Assembly (NCBI GenBank): GCA_947452995.1 | Contig: CANGEV010000020.1 | Location: forward strand, 1 to 41,501 | Length of the DNA: 41,501 bases | Direction: 5' to 3' | Origin: Chitinophagales bacterium | GTDB lineage: Bacteria > Bacteroidota > Bacteroidia > Chitinophagales > CAIODY01 | In this document: one piece after another, positions 16,101 through 23,303 of the stretch | How positions within the stretch are numbered: the stretch's first letter is position 1 | Layout: the number at the start of each line of letters is the position of its first letter | Made by a program: the position numbers and the translations under genes | Notes under the pieces: generated by a model | What the model was told of the DNA's origin: nothing | The model's database searches: none | The model's input: the letters and a program-made list of their open reading frames with translations, nothing else

Positions 16101-16219
16101 ACGTTTAATTATACTAGCAAAATAACAATAATAAAACAACTTAAAATTTAAAATCCTGTTAAAGAAAGACGAATATAGGCGAATGAAAGATTTTAGAGGA
16201 TTTACTTAAAAATCAAGAA

Positions 16220-16227
16220 TAAGTTTG
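16220..16227 (+). promoter_or_regulatory. -7 box candidate (TAAGTTTG) for the phosphatase gene
   Basis: TAAGTTTG fits TAnnTTTG exactly and lies 11 bases before the ATG at 16239. If used, the transcript would have a leader of only a few bases. No well-spaced -33 TTG was found. Confidence 0.4.
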
Positions 16228-16238
16228 AAATTTGCGCT

Positions 16239-17447
16239 ATGAGCATTTCCCAAATATTGAATGCAAGAAAACGACAAATTGATTCATTGCTTCAACTTAC
16301 TAGAGCGATTAATAGCAATAGTAAGGAGGCTGAGCTATTTCAACTATTTGGTACGCTTATGGAAGAGCAGATGGGTGCTAAAGAACTGGTACTTTTTTAT
16401 AAAAGAGATAAATGGATCAATGCATTTCAATTCGGAGACGGGATTCATCTCGCTCCCGAAATTGTATTACAGGAATTAATTTATCATAAGCAAAATGCGG
16501 ACCTCCGAGGATGTGAAATTCCGGGTTTAGAAAAATATTCTTTCCTCATTCCAATTCTGCACAAAGAACAAGCCTTAGCCTTCTTACTGATAGATCCGAT
16601 CAAACCGAGTGTATTTGGCACAAGAGATGAAAAATTGCATTTCATAGAAACACTTGCAAATATTATCGTCACTGCAATTGAAAACAAACGTTTATTCAAA
16701 CAACAGCTACATCAAGTAGGCTTGCGTGAGCAATTGCATCTCGCTGGTCAACTACAAGCACAATTAGTTCCGAAAGTATTACCGTACACAAAAGAATTAC
16801 AAATCGATTCAATCTATCTACCTCATGATGAAGTTGGTGGCGACTATTTCGATTATTTTTTAAGTCATCATAATCACCATGTATTTTGCGTAGCGGATGT
16901 CAGTGGAAAAGGTATTTCCGCAGCCTTGCTGATGAGCAATTTACAAGCTTCTTTAAGAGCCTTGATGTTACAAGATCTTTCCTTGAAAGAAATCATACAG
17001 GAATTAAACACACGTATCTTAGCAGTCACTAAACAAGAAAAATTTATCACACTATTTCTTGCGGTATTTAATGAAACTACCAAAGAATTGCATTACGTCA
17101 ATGCGGGTCATGTGGCACCCTATTTATACAACAAGGGCGAAAGTATTCGACTACACTCTAACACAAATATGCTCGGCATACTCGATCACTTAAAACCATT
17201 TGAAGCAAAGCATCTGATATTAGAAAAGGATGCGTTGTTACTTTTATTTACAGATGGTTTAAGCGAACTACAAAATGAAAAGGAAGCCTATTTTGAGGAT
17301 ACTTCGTTTGATACATTCCTTGCACTATTTCATTCTATGCAACCCAAACACCTGAATGAAAAGTTAGTGGAACAAATACAGAGTTACCGCGGACAAATGC
17401 CTATCGGAGACGATATTACGGTAATGACGATTCGTTTAAATTTCTAA
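16239..17447 (+). CDS. GAF-SpoIIE (PP2C-type) serine/threonine phosphatase, RsbU-like
   Basis: The 402-residue cytoplasmic protein has an N-terminal GAF-like sensor region (about 20-150) and a short coiled linker (HQVGLREQLHLAGQLQAQL). A C-terminal SpoIIE phosphatase domain follows, with metal-binding motifs DEVGGDYFDYF, VADVSGKGISAALLMS, LLFTDGLSE and GDDITVMTI. Such enzymes dephosphorylate anti-sigma-factor antagonists in partner-switching networks. No STAS or HPK partner is adjacent, so the target is distal or unknown. It converges on DUF4294 with only 5 bases between the stops and no visible terminator. Confidence 0.9.
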   Translation: MSISQILNARKRQIDSLLQLTRAINSNSKEAELFQLFGTLMEEQMGAKELVLFYKRDKWINAFQFGDGIHLAPEIVLQELIYHKQNADLRGCEIPGLEKYSFLIPILHKEQALAFLLIDPIKPSVFGTRDEKLHFIETLANIIVTAIENKRLFKQQLHQVGLREQLHLAGQLQAQLVPKVLPYTKELQIDSIYLPHDEVGGDYFDYFLSHHNHHVFCVADVSGKGISAALLMSNLQASLRALMLQDLSLKEIIQELNTRILAVTKQEKFITLFLAVFNETTKELHYVNAGHVAPYLYNKGESIRLHSNTNMLGILDHLKPFEAKHLILEKDALLLLFTDGLSELQNEKEAYFEDTSFDTFLALFHSMQPKHLNEKLVEQIQSYRGQMPIGDDITVMTIRLNF

Positions 17448-17452
17448 GCCTG

Positions 17453-18052
17453 CTATTTAATTTCAGCCACTTTAAGCTTACCCGTTTCAATCTCCCAAAG
17501 TATGTGATCGATAAGAGGATATTGCGCAGCGTCATAGGTTCGTTTCATATTCAAGTCTTCATCATATACATTCATCATCGTATGATAAGTCCAAGCTAAA
17601 AAACCGCCCCGAAATTCTTTAACTAACTCGTAGCAGGTCTGCCCTGTTTGACGATCGATTAACAACATCAACAATCGTCCTTGATAAGTAGACATTCCTT
17701 TCAGGCGATCTTCAAAATTTTCCTTCAGCACCCTTTCCTTTGATTTTATATAACGCTTGCGTGCCAGATTACCATCGATATGCGAAAGCTCTTCATTCAT
17801 ATCTAACAGAATCTTGGCCGCTTTTATAGCATAAGGATACACAATAACTAAGTTTCGTTTAAGCCGTAAATACTCGAGTCGATCCGCATCTGATTTCCAC
17901 TTTACCGCCGACCAAATATTAACCTGAGGCAAGAACCCCATGGGGATGGTATCACCCTTGTAAATGCGAACGTAGGCCAATACAGAATCTCCTGTTGAAG
18001 AAGGAACTGTAGCAGTATACGAATAAAACAGACTCAATAAAGCGAGTAACAT
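17453..18052 (-). CDS. DUF4294 domain protein, exported
   Basis: The 199-residue protein starts with a short hydrophobic signal (MLLALLSLFYSYTA). The block GDTIPMGFLPQVNIWSAV, the Arg/Lys-rich middle (EYLRLKRNLVIVYPYA), and YQGRLLMLLIDRQTGQTCYELV plus FRGGFLAWTYH are the recognisable DUF4294 features. This family is Bacteroidota-restricted and functionally uncharacterised; some members sit near cell-envelope genes. Here it is divergent from a flippase gene. The start at 18052 gives the signal peptide directly. Confidence 0.88.
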   Translation of the reverse strand: MLLALLSLFYSYTATVPSSTGDSVLAYVRIYKGDTIPMGFLPQVNIWSAVKWKSDADRLEYLRLKRNLVIVYPYAIKAAKILLDMNEELSHIDGNLARKRYIKSKERVLKENFEDRLKGMSTYQGRLLMLLIDRQTGQTCYELVKEFRGGFLAWTYHTMMNVYDEDLNMKRTYDAAQYPLIDHILWEIETGKLKVAEIK

Positions 18053-18114
18053 AGTTTAAAAATACAAAATAATTAGTACGTGTATTTAGCGAAAATGTTA
18101 CACCTAAGAAATTG

Positions 18115-18122
18115 TATCTTCG
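18115..18122 (+). promoter_or_regulatory. -7 box candidate (TATCTTCG) for the flippase gene
   Basis: TATCTTCG differs from TAnnTTTG at one base and lies only 9 bases before the ATG at 18132, so a nearly leaderless transcript would result. A TTG at 18112-18114 is too close to serve as the -33. Weak candidate. Confidence 0.25.
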
Positions 18123-18131
18123 TACTAGCGC

Positions 18132-19439
18132 ATGTGGTCGAATATTCTTCAGCGGTGGAACAAACTATCGGCATTTACCTTTTATCAGATAATAAGGTAT
18201 GCCAGTTTATTATTTATCAGCGTACTACTAACGAAAGTAGGATTAAGTAAAAATGAAATCGGCTATTACGAAAGCTTTTTTTTACTGAGCAGTGTGAGTT
18301 CTTTTTTTTGGATAGGTGGCGTGATGAATGCGCTCGTAAGTTTTAGTGCGGGGGCCGATAAAGACAAAATCAAGCAATATTTTTTCAATGCATTTGTCGT
18401 AATCGTTGGCTTGAATTTATTAAGCAATACTGCTTTACTCTTTCTTTTCCCAATCTTTACTAAGCTGAGCATTATGATGGATGCACAACGCATGTTGCTA
18501 CTCGTCATTTTCAACTTATTCAATCATAGCGCTTATCTTGTAGAACACTACTATCTAATTACAAAACGATCAAAGGCTCTAGTGGCTTTTAGTATCCTGA
18601 GTGTTAGTTTGACAGTCGGCTTAAGTAGTCTAACCTTATTGACTCACGCGAGCATCGACTACTTATTATTCGCACTTGTTCTTGCGGCTATATTCCGTTT
18701 TATATGGCTTTTAGCTATCCTGATTCGGAATAATAGTTACAGCATCGACTACCCTTTTCTAAAGCCTTTTATGTGGCAAAGCGCCTTATTGGCTTTGAGT
18801 ATACTGTTAGGCAGCGTAGCCGATTATTTCGACGAGATGCTCGTTAATTTAAAATATTCAAAACAATGGTTTGCTATCTTCAAATATGGGGCTAAGGAAT
18901 TTCCGCTTTTACTACTTATTTCAAATGCGCTTAACACTGTTTTTATCCGTGAAATAAGTGAAGACAAGGCAGCAGGATTAACCACCATAAAACGCTTCTC
19001 TAAACGATTTATGTGGGTATTATATCCAATCATTATTCTAGTGCTTTTAACTAGTCCGAAATGGTATCCCATTGTATTCGACCCTGGGTTTTTGCCGAGC
19101 TCCCCTATCTTCAACCTTTACCTTCTGCTAGTTATTTCTAGAATGTTATTTCCACAATCTGTGTTGAGTGGCTTAGGTCAAAATCAATACCTCGTTTATT
19201 CTGCCCTTATCGAAGTGTTCATTCATATTGGACTAAGTTTAATCCTACAGCCAATTTGGGGACTGAATGGACTCGCAATCGCAACAGTTACCGCTTATAC
19301 AATGGACAAACTGTTTTTGATAGGCATTTGTAAAATAAAATTTAACGTTTCGCTTCAAGATTACTTGCCGGTTAAAACCTACCTTACGCTTAACAGTCTA
19401 TTACTATTTGTTTTTATTGCCCTTTACTATTGGCGATAA
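18132..19439 (+). CDS. Polysaccharide/lipid-linked oligosaccharide flippase (Wzx/MATE-like)
   Basis: This 435-residue polytopic membrane protein has about 12-14 hydrophobic helices from start to end. The N-terminus has the helix YASLLFISVLLTKVGLSKNE with the typical kink before IGYYESFFLL. The C-terminal repeat LSGLGQNQYLVYSALIEV plus GLNGLAIATVTAY matches oligosaccharide flippases of the MOP superfamily. It likely flips undecaprenyl-linked sugars or teichuronic-like units across the inner membrane. It overlaps the convergent GT39-like gene by 13 bases. No polymerase or transferase locus adjoins it except that GT. Confidence 0.87.
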   Translation: MWSNILQRWNKLSAFTFYQIIRYASLLFISVLLTKVGLSKNEIGYYESFFLLSSVSSFFWIGGVMNALVSFSAGADKDKIKQYFFNAFVVIVGLNLLSNTALLFLFPIFTKLSIMMDAQRMLLLVIFNLFNHSAYLVEHYYLITKRSKALVAFSILSVSLTVGLSSLTLLTHASIDYLLFALVLAAIFRFIWLLAILIRNNSYSIDYPFLKPFMWQSALLALSILLGSVADYFDEMLVNLKYSKQWFAIFKYGAKEFPLLLLISNALNTVFIREISEDKAAGLTTIKRFSKRFMWVLYPIIILVLLTSPKWYPIVFDPGFLPSSPIFNLYLLLVISRMLFPQSVLSGLGQNQYLVYSALIEVFIHIGLSLILQPIWGLNGLAIATVTAYTMDKLFLIGICKIKFNVSLQDYLPVKTYLTLNSLLLFVFIALYYWR

Positions 19440-21037
19440 ATAATGAAATATTTTCCTTCGTTATAGATGATACTTTGTTTAGTGAGCAAGTGTAAAATAC
19501 TTTGCTGCATACTATCCTTTCGTGTTTGAATCGGCATTAAAGTATCACTGATTTCAGCACTACAATATTTTTGAACGATCCAATAGCGATTATTTCCAGT
19601 TAATAAATGTTTACAAAGACTATCCTGCAGACGTTTTGATGGAAACTCCTCTTTCGTAAGCCAATCACCCTCCGTTGGAAGCGTCTCTTTTTCATAAATG
19701 CGACAAGCGGCAAAATCAAACAAAACCAAATGCTGCCCTTTTAGATGTGTTTTCCATAAATACAATTCATTCAACTCTTCAGCAGTATGCTTATCCATCC
19801 AAATACCTTGTAAGCCGGGATGCTTTGTCTTGTATTGCAATTGCTCTGAATGCGGCTCGCGATAAATATGATTTAAGCGTACAAAGCCTGCTAAAACAAG
19901 TATTATGACAAGGCTTATCCATGACATTGCATTTAAGGAAATAAGTGGCGTGAAGCGCTTTAGTGCCCAAAGTAGTACAACTAACCAAGGCCAAGCCATG
20001 ATTAAAGCAGGCGAAGGATAGCCGATTGAAACGGCCGTCATTCCAGTGATGAAAAGCACTAAAACCCCAATCGCATAATGTCGTGAAGCTCTATGAAAAC
20101 GCATCTCAGAACCTATCATAGGAATCAGCGCAATCCACAATGCCGTCGGCAAATAGCGATACGAATTACTACGTAGCAGTAGCAACATGGTGCCAATAGC
20201 GAGTCCAAAACACAGTACCGACACACCACGACTCATCCATTCGTTCTGTCGATGCTTTTGCCATTGCCAAGCGATGACAAACGAAGCACCAACTAACAGC
20301 CCTAGATATGCGCCTTTGTAGTGAAAGAGCACTTTTAATACCGGAACTATAGCGGTTCCAGAAATAGTCATCTGCTGTAAACCTACAGCTATACTATTAT
20401 TCCACCACAAATAGGAAAGAAATAGAACATAAGGAATAACAATTCCTAAATATGCTTTCCAATTTCGTAGATCTTGAAAAAACCAAATGCTTAAAATGCC
20501 TACAGGCAAGAAGGTCTGTCTACAAAGGGCAGCAAGACTTAAAAGTGCATACGCTGCGATATTCCACCATGAACCCGAGTCTAATTTCGAACGGAGATAC
20601 AAGCCTGCACTCACTAAAAAAACAGCATCAATACTTGTCCATGCCATTAAAGGAAAACTATGAACATTCAAGGCAAAAGAGATACCGGCCAAAGACCAAA
20701 AAACTAAGTCGCTTAGTTCGATGCGCATTTTCTTTACAGTGAAACTCAACAGCGCATAAGAATAAAATCCTATTTCAAAAACGCATAAATAGCGTGAAGC
20801 AAGCAGTCGGAAATCTCCAAAAAACAAAGCGGGCCAATGTAGCAATACACTGCCAAATGGGCGAATACTGACGAAGTCGATGAAAGGAATTTGCCCCGAC
20901 CAAAAGCGCGCAGTTTGCGCTAGTACGACTCCATCATCGGTGGGGTTAAATCCTAAAGGAGCGAACAGAAGGGCGAAGACGAATAAAAACGTCGCATATA
21001 AAAGCGGGTAAAATAAACGTCTAAAAGCGACCGGCAT
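19427..21037 (-). CDS. GT-C membrane glycosyltransferase, GT39/ArnT-like
   Basis: The 536-residue protein has roughly ten membrane segments. Early on, NPTDDGVVLAQTARFWSG places two acidic residues in the first extracytoplasmic loop, the hallmark of GT-C enzymes that use lipid-phosphate sugar donors. IPFIDFVSIRPFGS follows. The C-terminal 130 residues are hydrophilic (about 405-536). The donor and acceptor are unknown: protein O-glycosylation or lipid A modification are both possible. It is the last gene of the ccmB-ccmC run (11 bases after ccmC), and its 3' end overlaps the flippase gene, so both may serve envelope glycans. Confidence 0.82.
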   Translation of the reverse strand: MPVAFRRLFYPLLYATFLFVFALLFAPLGFNPTDDGVVLAQTARFWSGQIPFIDFVSIRPFGSVLLHWPALFFGDFRLLASRYLCVFEIGFYSYALLSFTVKKMRIELSDLVFWSLAGISFALNVHSFPLMAWTSIDAVFLVSAGLYLRSKLDSGSWWNIAAYALLSLAALCRQTFLPVGILSIWFFQDLRNWKAYLGIVIPYVLFLSYLWWNNSIAVGLQQMTISGTAIVPVLKVLFHYKGAYLGLLVGASFVIAWQWQKHRQNEWMSRGVSVLCFGLAIGTMLLLLRSNSYRYLPTALWIALIPMIGSEMRFHRASRHYAIGVLVLFITGMTAVSIGYPSPALIMAWPWLVVLLWALKRFTPLISLNAMSWISLVIILVLAGFVRLNHIYREPHSEQLQYKTKHPGLQGIWMDKHTAEELNELYLWKTHLKGQHLVLFDFAACRIYEKETLPTEGDWLTKEEFPSKRLQDSLCKHLLTGNNRYWIVQKYCSAEISDTLMPIQTRKDSMQQSILHLLTKQSIIYNEGKYFIIYRQ

Positions 21038-21048
21038 TAAGATTGGTA

Positions 21049-21753
21049 TTAGTCTTGCAAAGACTTAAAAAACACTATTTCGCGGTATTTGCGGAGTAGG
21101 TCCCACATCCAAACAGCTAAACAAATCCAACCAATTACTGCTGGATAGAATACTAAACGCATATAACTGTCAAGGTCGTACTTCGCAAAAGCCGGATTGC
21201 CGCCATTGCCTGGATGAACAGAAAACTCTTTCATTCGGGGGATGACAAAAATTAGTACCACAAACAAAACATAACAGAACACATTATAGATTGCGGCGAA
21301 ACGCGATTGTTTTTCTTCATCGGTGAAGGAGGCACGCAACACGAAATAAGCAAGGTACATAAGCATTCCGATAGCCGTACAATTAAGCTTTACATCAGAG
21401 CTCCAAGGGGCACCCCAGGTAAAGTTTGCCCACATCATTCCCGTCAACAAACCAAGTACTCCGAATAACATGCCGACAGAAACCGCGCTATAGGCCGCAA
21501 GATCGATCTTTTGCTTTTCTACCAAAGAGATTTTGGGATTGCCTTGCGCGTTTAAGTAACGGAGCGAATGGTAAAGTGCAACACTAAAAATTGCAATTTG
21601 AGCAAACCACATCGGCACGTGAAAATAAAGATTCCGTATCGTCTCGTTTAATATATTCAATCGAGGAACTGGCATTAACAAGCCAGCCACCACTGTATAA
21701 GAAAGCAATACAACCGCTGCAACTTTCACTAAACTCATAAAACTTATTCGCAT
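21049..21753 (-). CDS. ccmC: Haem exporter/cytochrome c biogenesis protein CcmC (CcsA-like)
   Basis: The 234-residue protein has six hydrophobic helices. The tryptophan-rich haem-handling motif is TWGAPWSSDVKL, between helices 3 and 4. A conserved His sits in NLYFHVPMWF near the N-terminus and another in FSVHPGNGGNP in the later periplasmic loop. CcmC presents haem to the CcmE chaperone in system I maturation. It starts 10 bases after ccmB. ccmE and ccmF are not in the window. Confidence 0.92.
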   Translation of the reverse strand: MRISFMSLVKVAAVVLLSYTVVAGLLMPVPRLNILNETIRNLYFHVPMWFAQIAIFSVALYHSLRYLNAQGNPKISLVEKQKIDLAAYSAVSVGMLFGVLGLLTGMMWANFTWGAPWSSDVKLNCTAIGMLMYLAYFVLRASFTDEEKQSRFAAIYNVFCYVLFVVLIFVIPRMKEFSVHPGNGGNPAFAKYDLDSYMRLVFYPAVIGWICLAVWMWDLLRKYREIVFFKSLQD

Positions 21754-21763
21754 ATCAATAGAA

Positions 21764-22420
21764 TTAATCTTGCCATGTAAATTTAAAAAGAATAACGGCC
21801 AACGCTAACAATAAAATATTTAAAGCACTCAAAAATAAAAGGTCGTTTACATATTCCGTAAATGCATGAGCAAGCATCGTTTTTTGAGTGGATGAAATGA
21901 TGATCGCCAACAAGGGTATAGCTATCGGCAAAGTTAGTATGCTCACCAAAGTTGTACTCTTTCCACTACGTGCTGCTAATACCGACATGAAGGTAAAAAG
22001 GATGGTAAAACAAATCATTCCTCCTATTAAAATGCAGCCAAACGCAAGCACATCCACCACTGGAAAACCAAGAAACAACACAAATAACAATAACGTAAAG
22101 AGGCCTAATACCAACATCAATACGATATTATATATCAACTTAGCCACTAAAAATTCAATGGGCCCTATCAAGGTATAATAATAAAAGTGTCGATCGCGAC
22201 CTTCCTGTAAAAAGCCCTTGGAGAGCGCGTCTACAGAACCAAACAATAATGCAAGCCATAATAAACCCGACCATAAAATCGGTTCAACATGACGAAAGGA
22301 GAAATAAATTAAAAAAACAGTCAAGACTGCATACAATAGTAATGCGCCTAATATCGAACGCTGTCGCCATTCACTCCGACCTTCTTTTTGTGCTAAAACG
22401 AATGCGTCTCGCCAATTCAC
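21764..22420 (-). CDS. ccmB: Haem exporter membrane subunit CcmB
   Basis: The 218-residue protein has six hydrophobic helices. The start NWRDAFVLAQKEGRSEWRQR followed by GALLLYAVLTVFLIYFSF and the segment DALSKGFLQEGRDRHFYYY are typical of CcmB, the membrane part of the CcmAB transporter. ccmA (the ATPase) is not adjacent, as often in Bacteroidota. It lies 4 bases after a lipoprotein gene and 10 before ccmC. Confidence 0.93.
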   Translation of the reverse strand: MNWRDAFVLAQKEGRSEWRQRSILGALLLYAVLTVFLIYFSFRHVEPILWSGLLWLALLFGSVDALSKGFLQEGRDRHFYYYTLIGPIEFLVAKLIYNIVLMLVLGLFTLLLFVLFLGFPVVDVLAFGCILIGGMICFTILFTFMSVLAARSGKSTTLVSILTLPIAIPLLAIIISSTQKTMLAHAFTEYVNDLLFLSALNILLLALAVILFKFTWQD

Positions 22421-22424
22421 CTAC

Positions 22425-22826
22425 TTAGTTTTTAGATCCTACTAAATGATGACGTCCCCACTTAATCGTATCATTAAGGTTGTCCAATGTGATGTGTAAT
22501 GTGTCGTTCACGAAATACATACCAGCACCTTTTTTAGAGCAATAGCCATCTTTATCTACATCCATCAAAAAAGCCCCATCCATTTTTACGACGAACTTAT
22601 CTGCATAGTCACTCTTTGTCAATTGCACATTATGATTAGTGAGTAATGTATCTTGAACAAGCTGATAAGATATCACCTGCCCTGTCGTAAAGTTCTTCAC
22701 AGGAATTTCATAAGATTGTTGCATAGTATAACTTCCAACATGGACTTCTCTCCAATCGGTAGTTTTCTTACAAGCAAAAACAAGCGTTGCTGATAAAATG
22801 AAAACGAGTAAACGAGTAATACGCAT
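22425..22826 (-). CDS. Small lipoprotein of unknown function
   Basis: I place the start at the ATG at 22826 (133 residues) because it opens a lipoprotein signal (MRITRLLVFILSATLVFAC, Cys19). The longer reading begins with TTG at 22853 overlapping the upstream stop and adds nine charged/hydrophobic residues. The mature part, about 110 residues, is beta-rich with YADKFVVKMDGAFLMDVDKDGY and a terminal KWGRHHLVGSKN. No family was recognised. Its position between DUF4293 and ccmB suggests cotranscription but does not prove a haem role. Confidence 0.75.
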   Translation of the reverse strand: MRITRLLVFILSATLVFACKKTTDWREVHVGSYTMQQSYEIPVKNFTTGQVISYQLVQDTLLTNHNVQLTKSDYADKFVVKMDGAFLMDVDKDGYCSKKGAGMYFVNDTLHITLDNLNDTIKWGRHHLVGSKN

Positions 22827-22849
22827 TATTTCTATTTTGACTATTAAAT

Positions 22850-23302
22850 TCAAATTTTATTCTGAGTGGCTGCAATTTCTTCATCTTCCTTCTTCCAAAA
22901 CTCATTGACGCTCAAAATTAATAAAACAATTGCGGCCAATGGCAGCAATAAGGTCAATTTATATTCCTGTTGAAAATTTTGATTAGGGGCTAACGGTCCC
23001 TTTAAATTATGAATGACGTATAACGAACTCAAACCAAATACGACCAATGAAACCAAACAAGCTTTAATCATCCTTAGCTGCAATTTAGGTTTGGCAACCA
23101 AAAAGATCGCAATTACGGCTAAGACAACCGCCAATAACAAAGGTATATCTAATGATAAATGTTGCTTCACAATCAAAACAGTCGAATCGTAATTATCGTC
23201 TGTGATATGATCAAAGCTAGCCGACCAAATACTTAAAAAATGCACAGGCACTAGTAATAGTGCAACTGCTGCTAAGTATAAGTTTTGAACTTTTTGAAAC
23301 AT
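22850..23302 (-). CDS. DUF4293 family membrane protein
   Basis: The 150-residue protein has four membrane helices (about 8-26, 58-76, 84-102, 118-136). The start MFQKVQNLYLAAVALLL is the typical DUF4293 opening, and an acidic tail (EFWKKEDEEIAAT) ends it. The family is Bacteroidota-specific and of unknown function. The ATG at 23302 is one base after the stop of the propeller gene, so it is translated from the same mRNA in all likelihood. Confidence 0.9.
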   Translation of the reverse strand: MFQKVQNLYLAAVALLLVPVHFLSIWSASFDHITDDNYDSTVLIVKQHLSLDIPLLLAVVLAVIAIFLVAKPKLQLRMIKACLVSLVVFGLSSLYVIHNLKGPLAPNQNFQQEYKLTLLLPLAAIVLLILSVNEFWKKEDEEIAATQNKI

Positions 23303-23303
23303 A

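Noticed and set aside
22827-22853. TTG start of the small lipoprotein
   Set aside because: The ATG at 22826 directly opens a lipoprotein signal, which is the better start.
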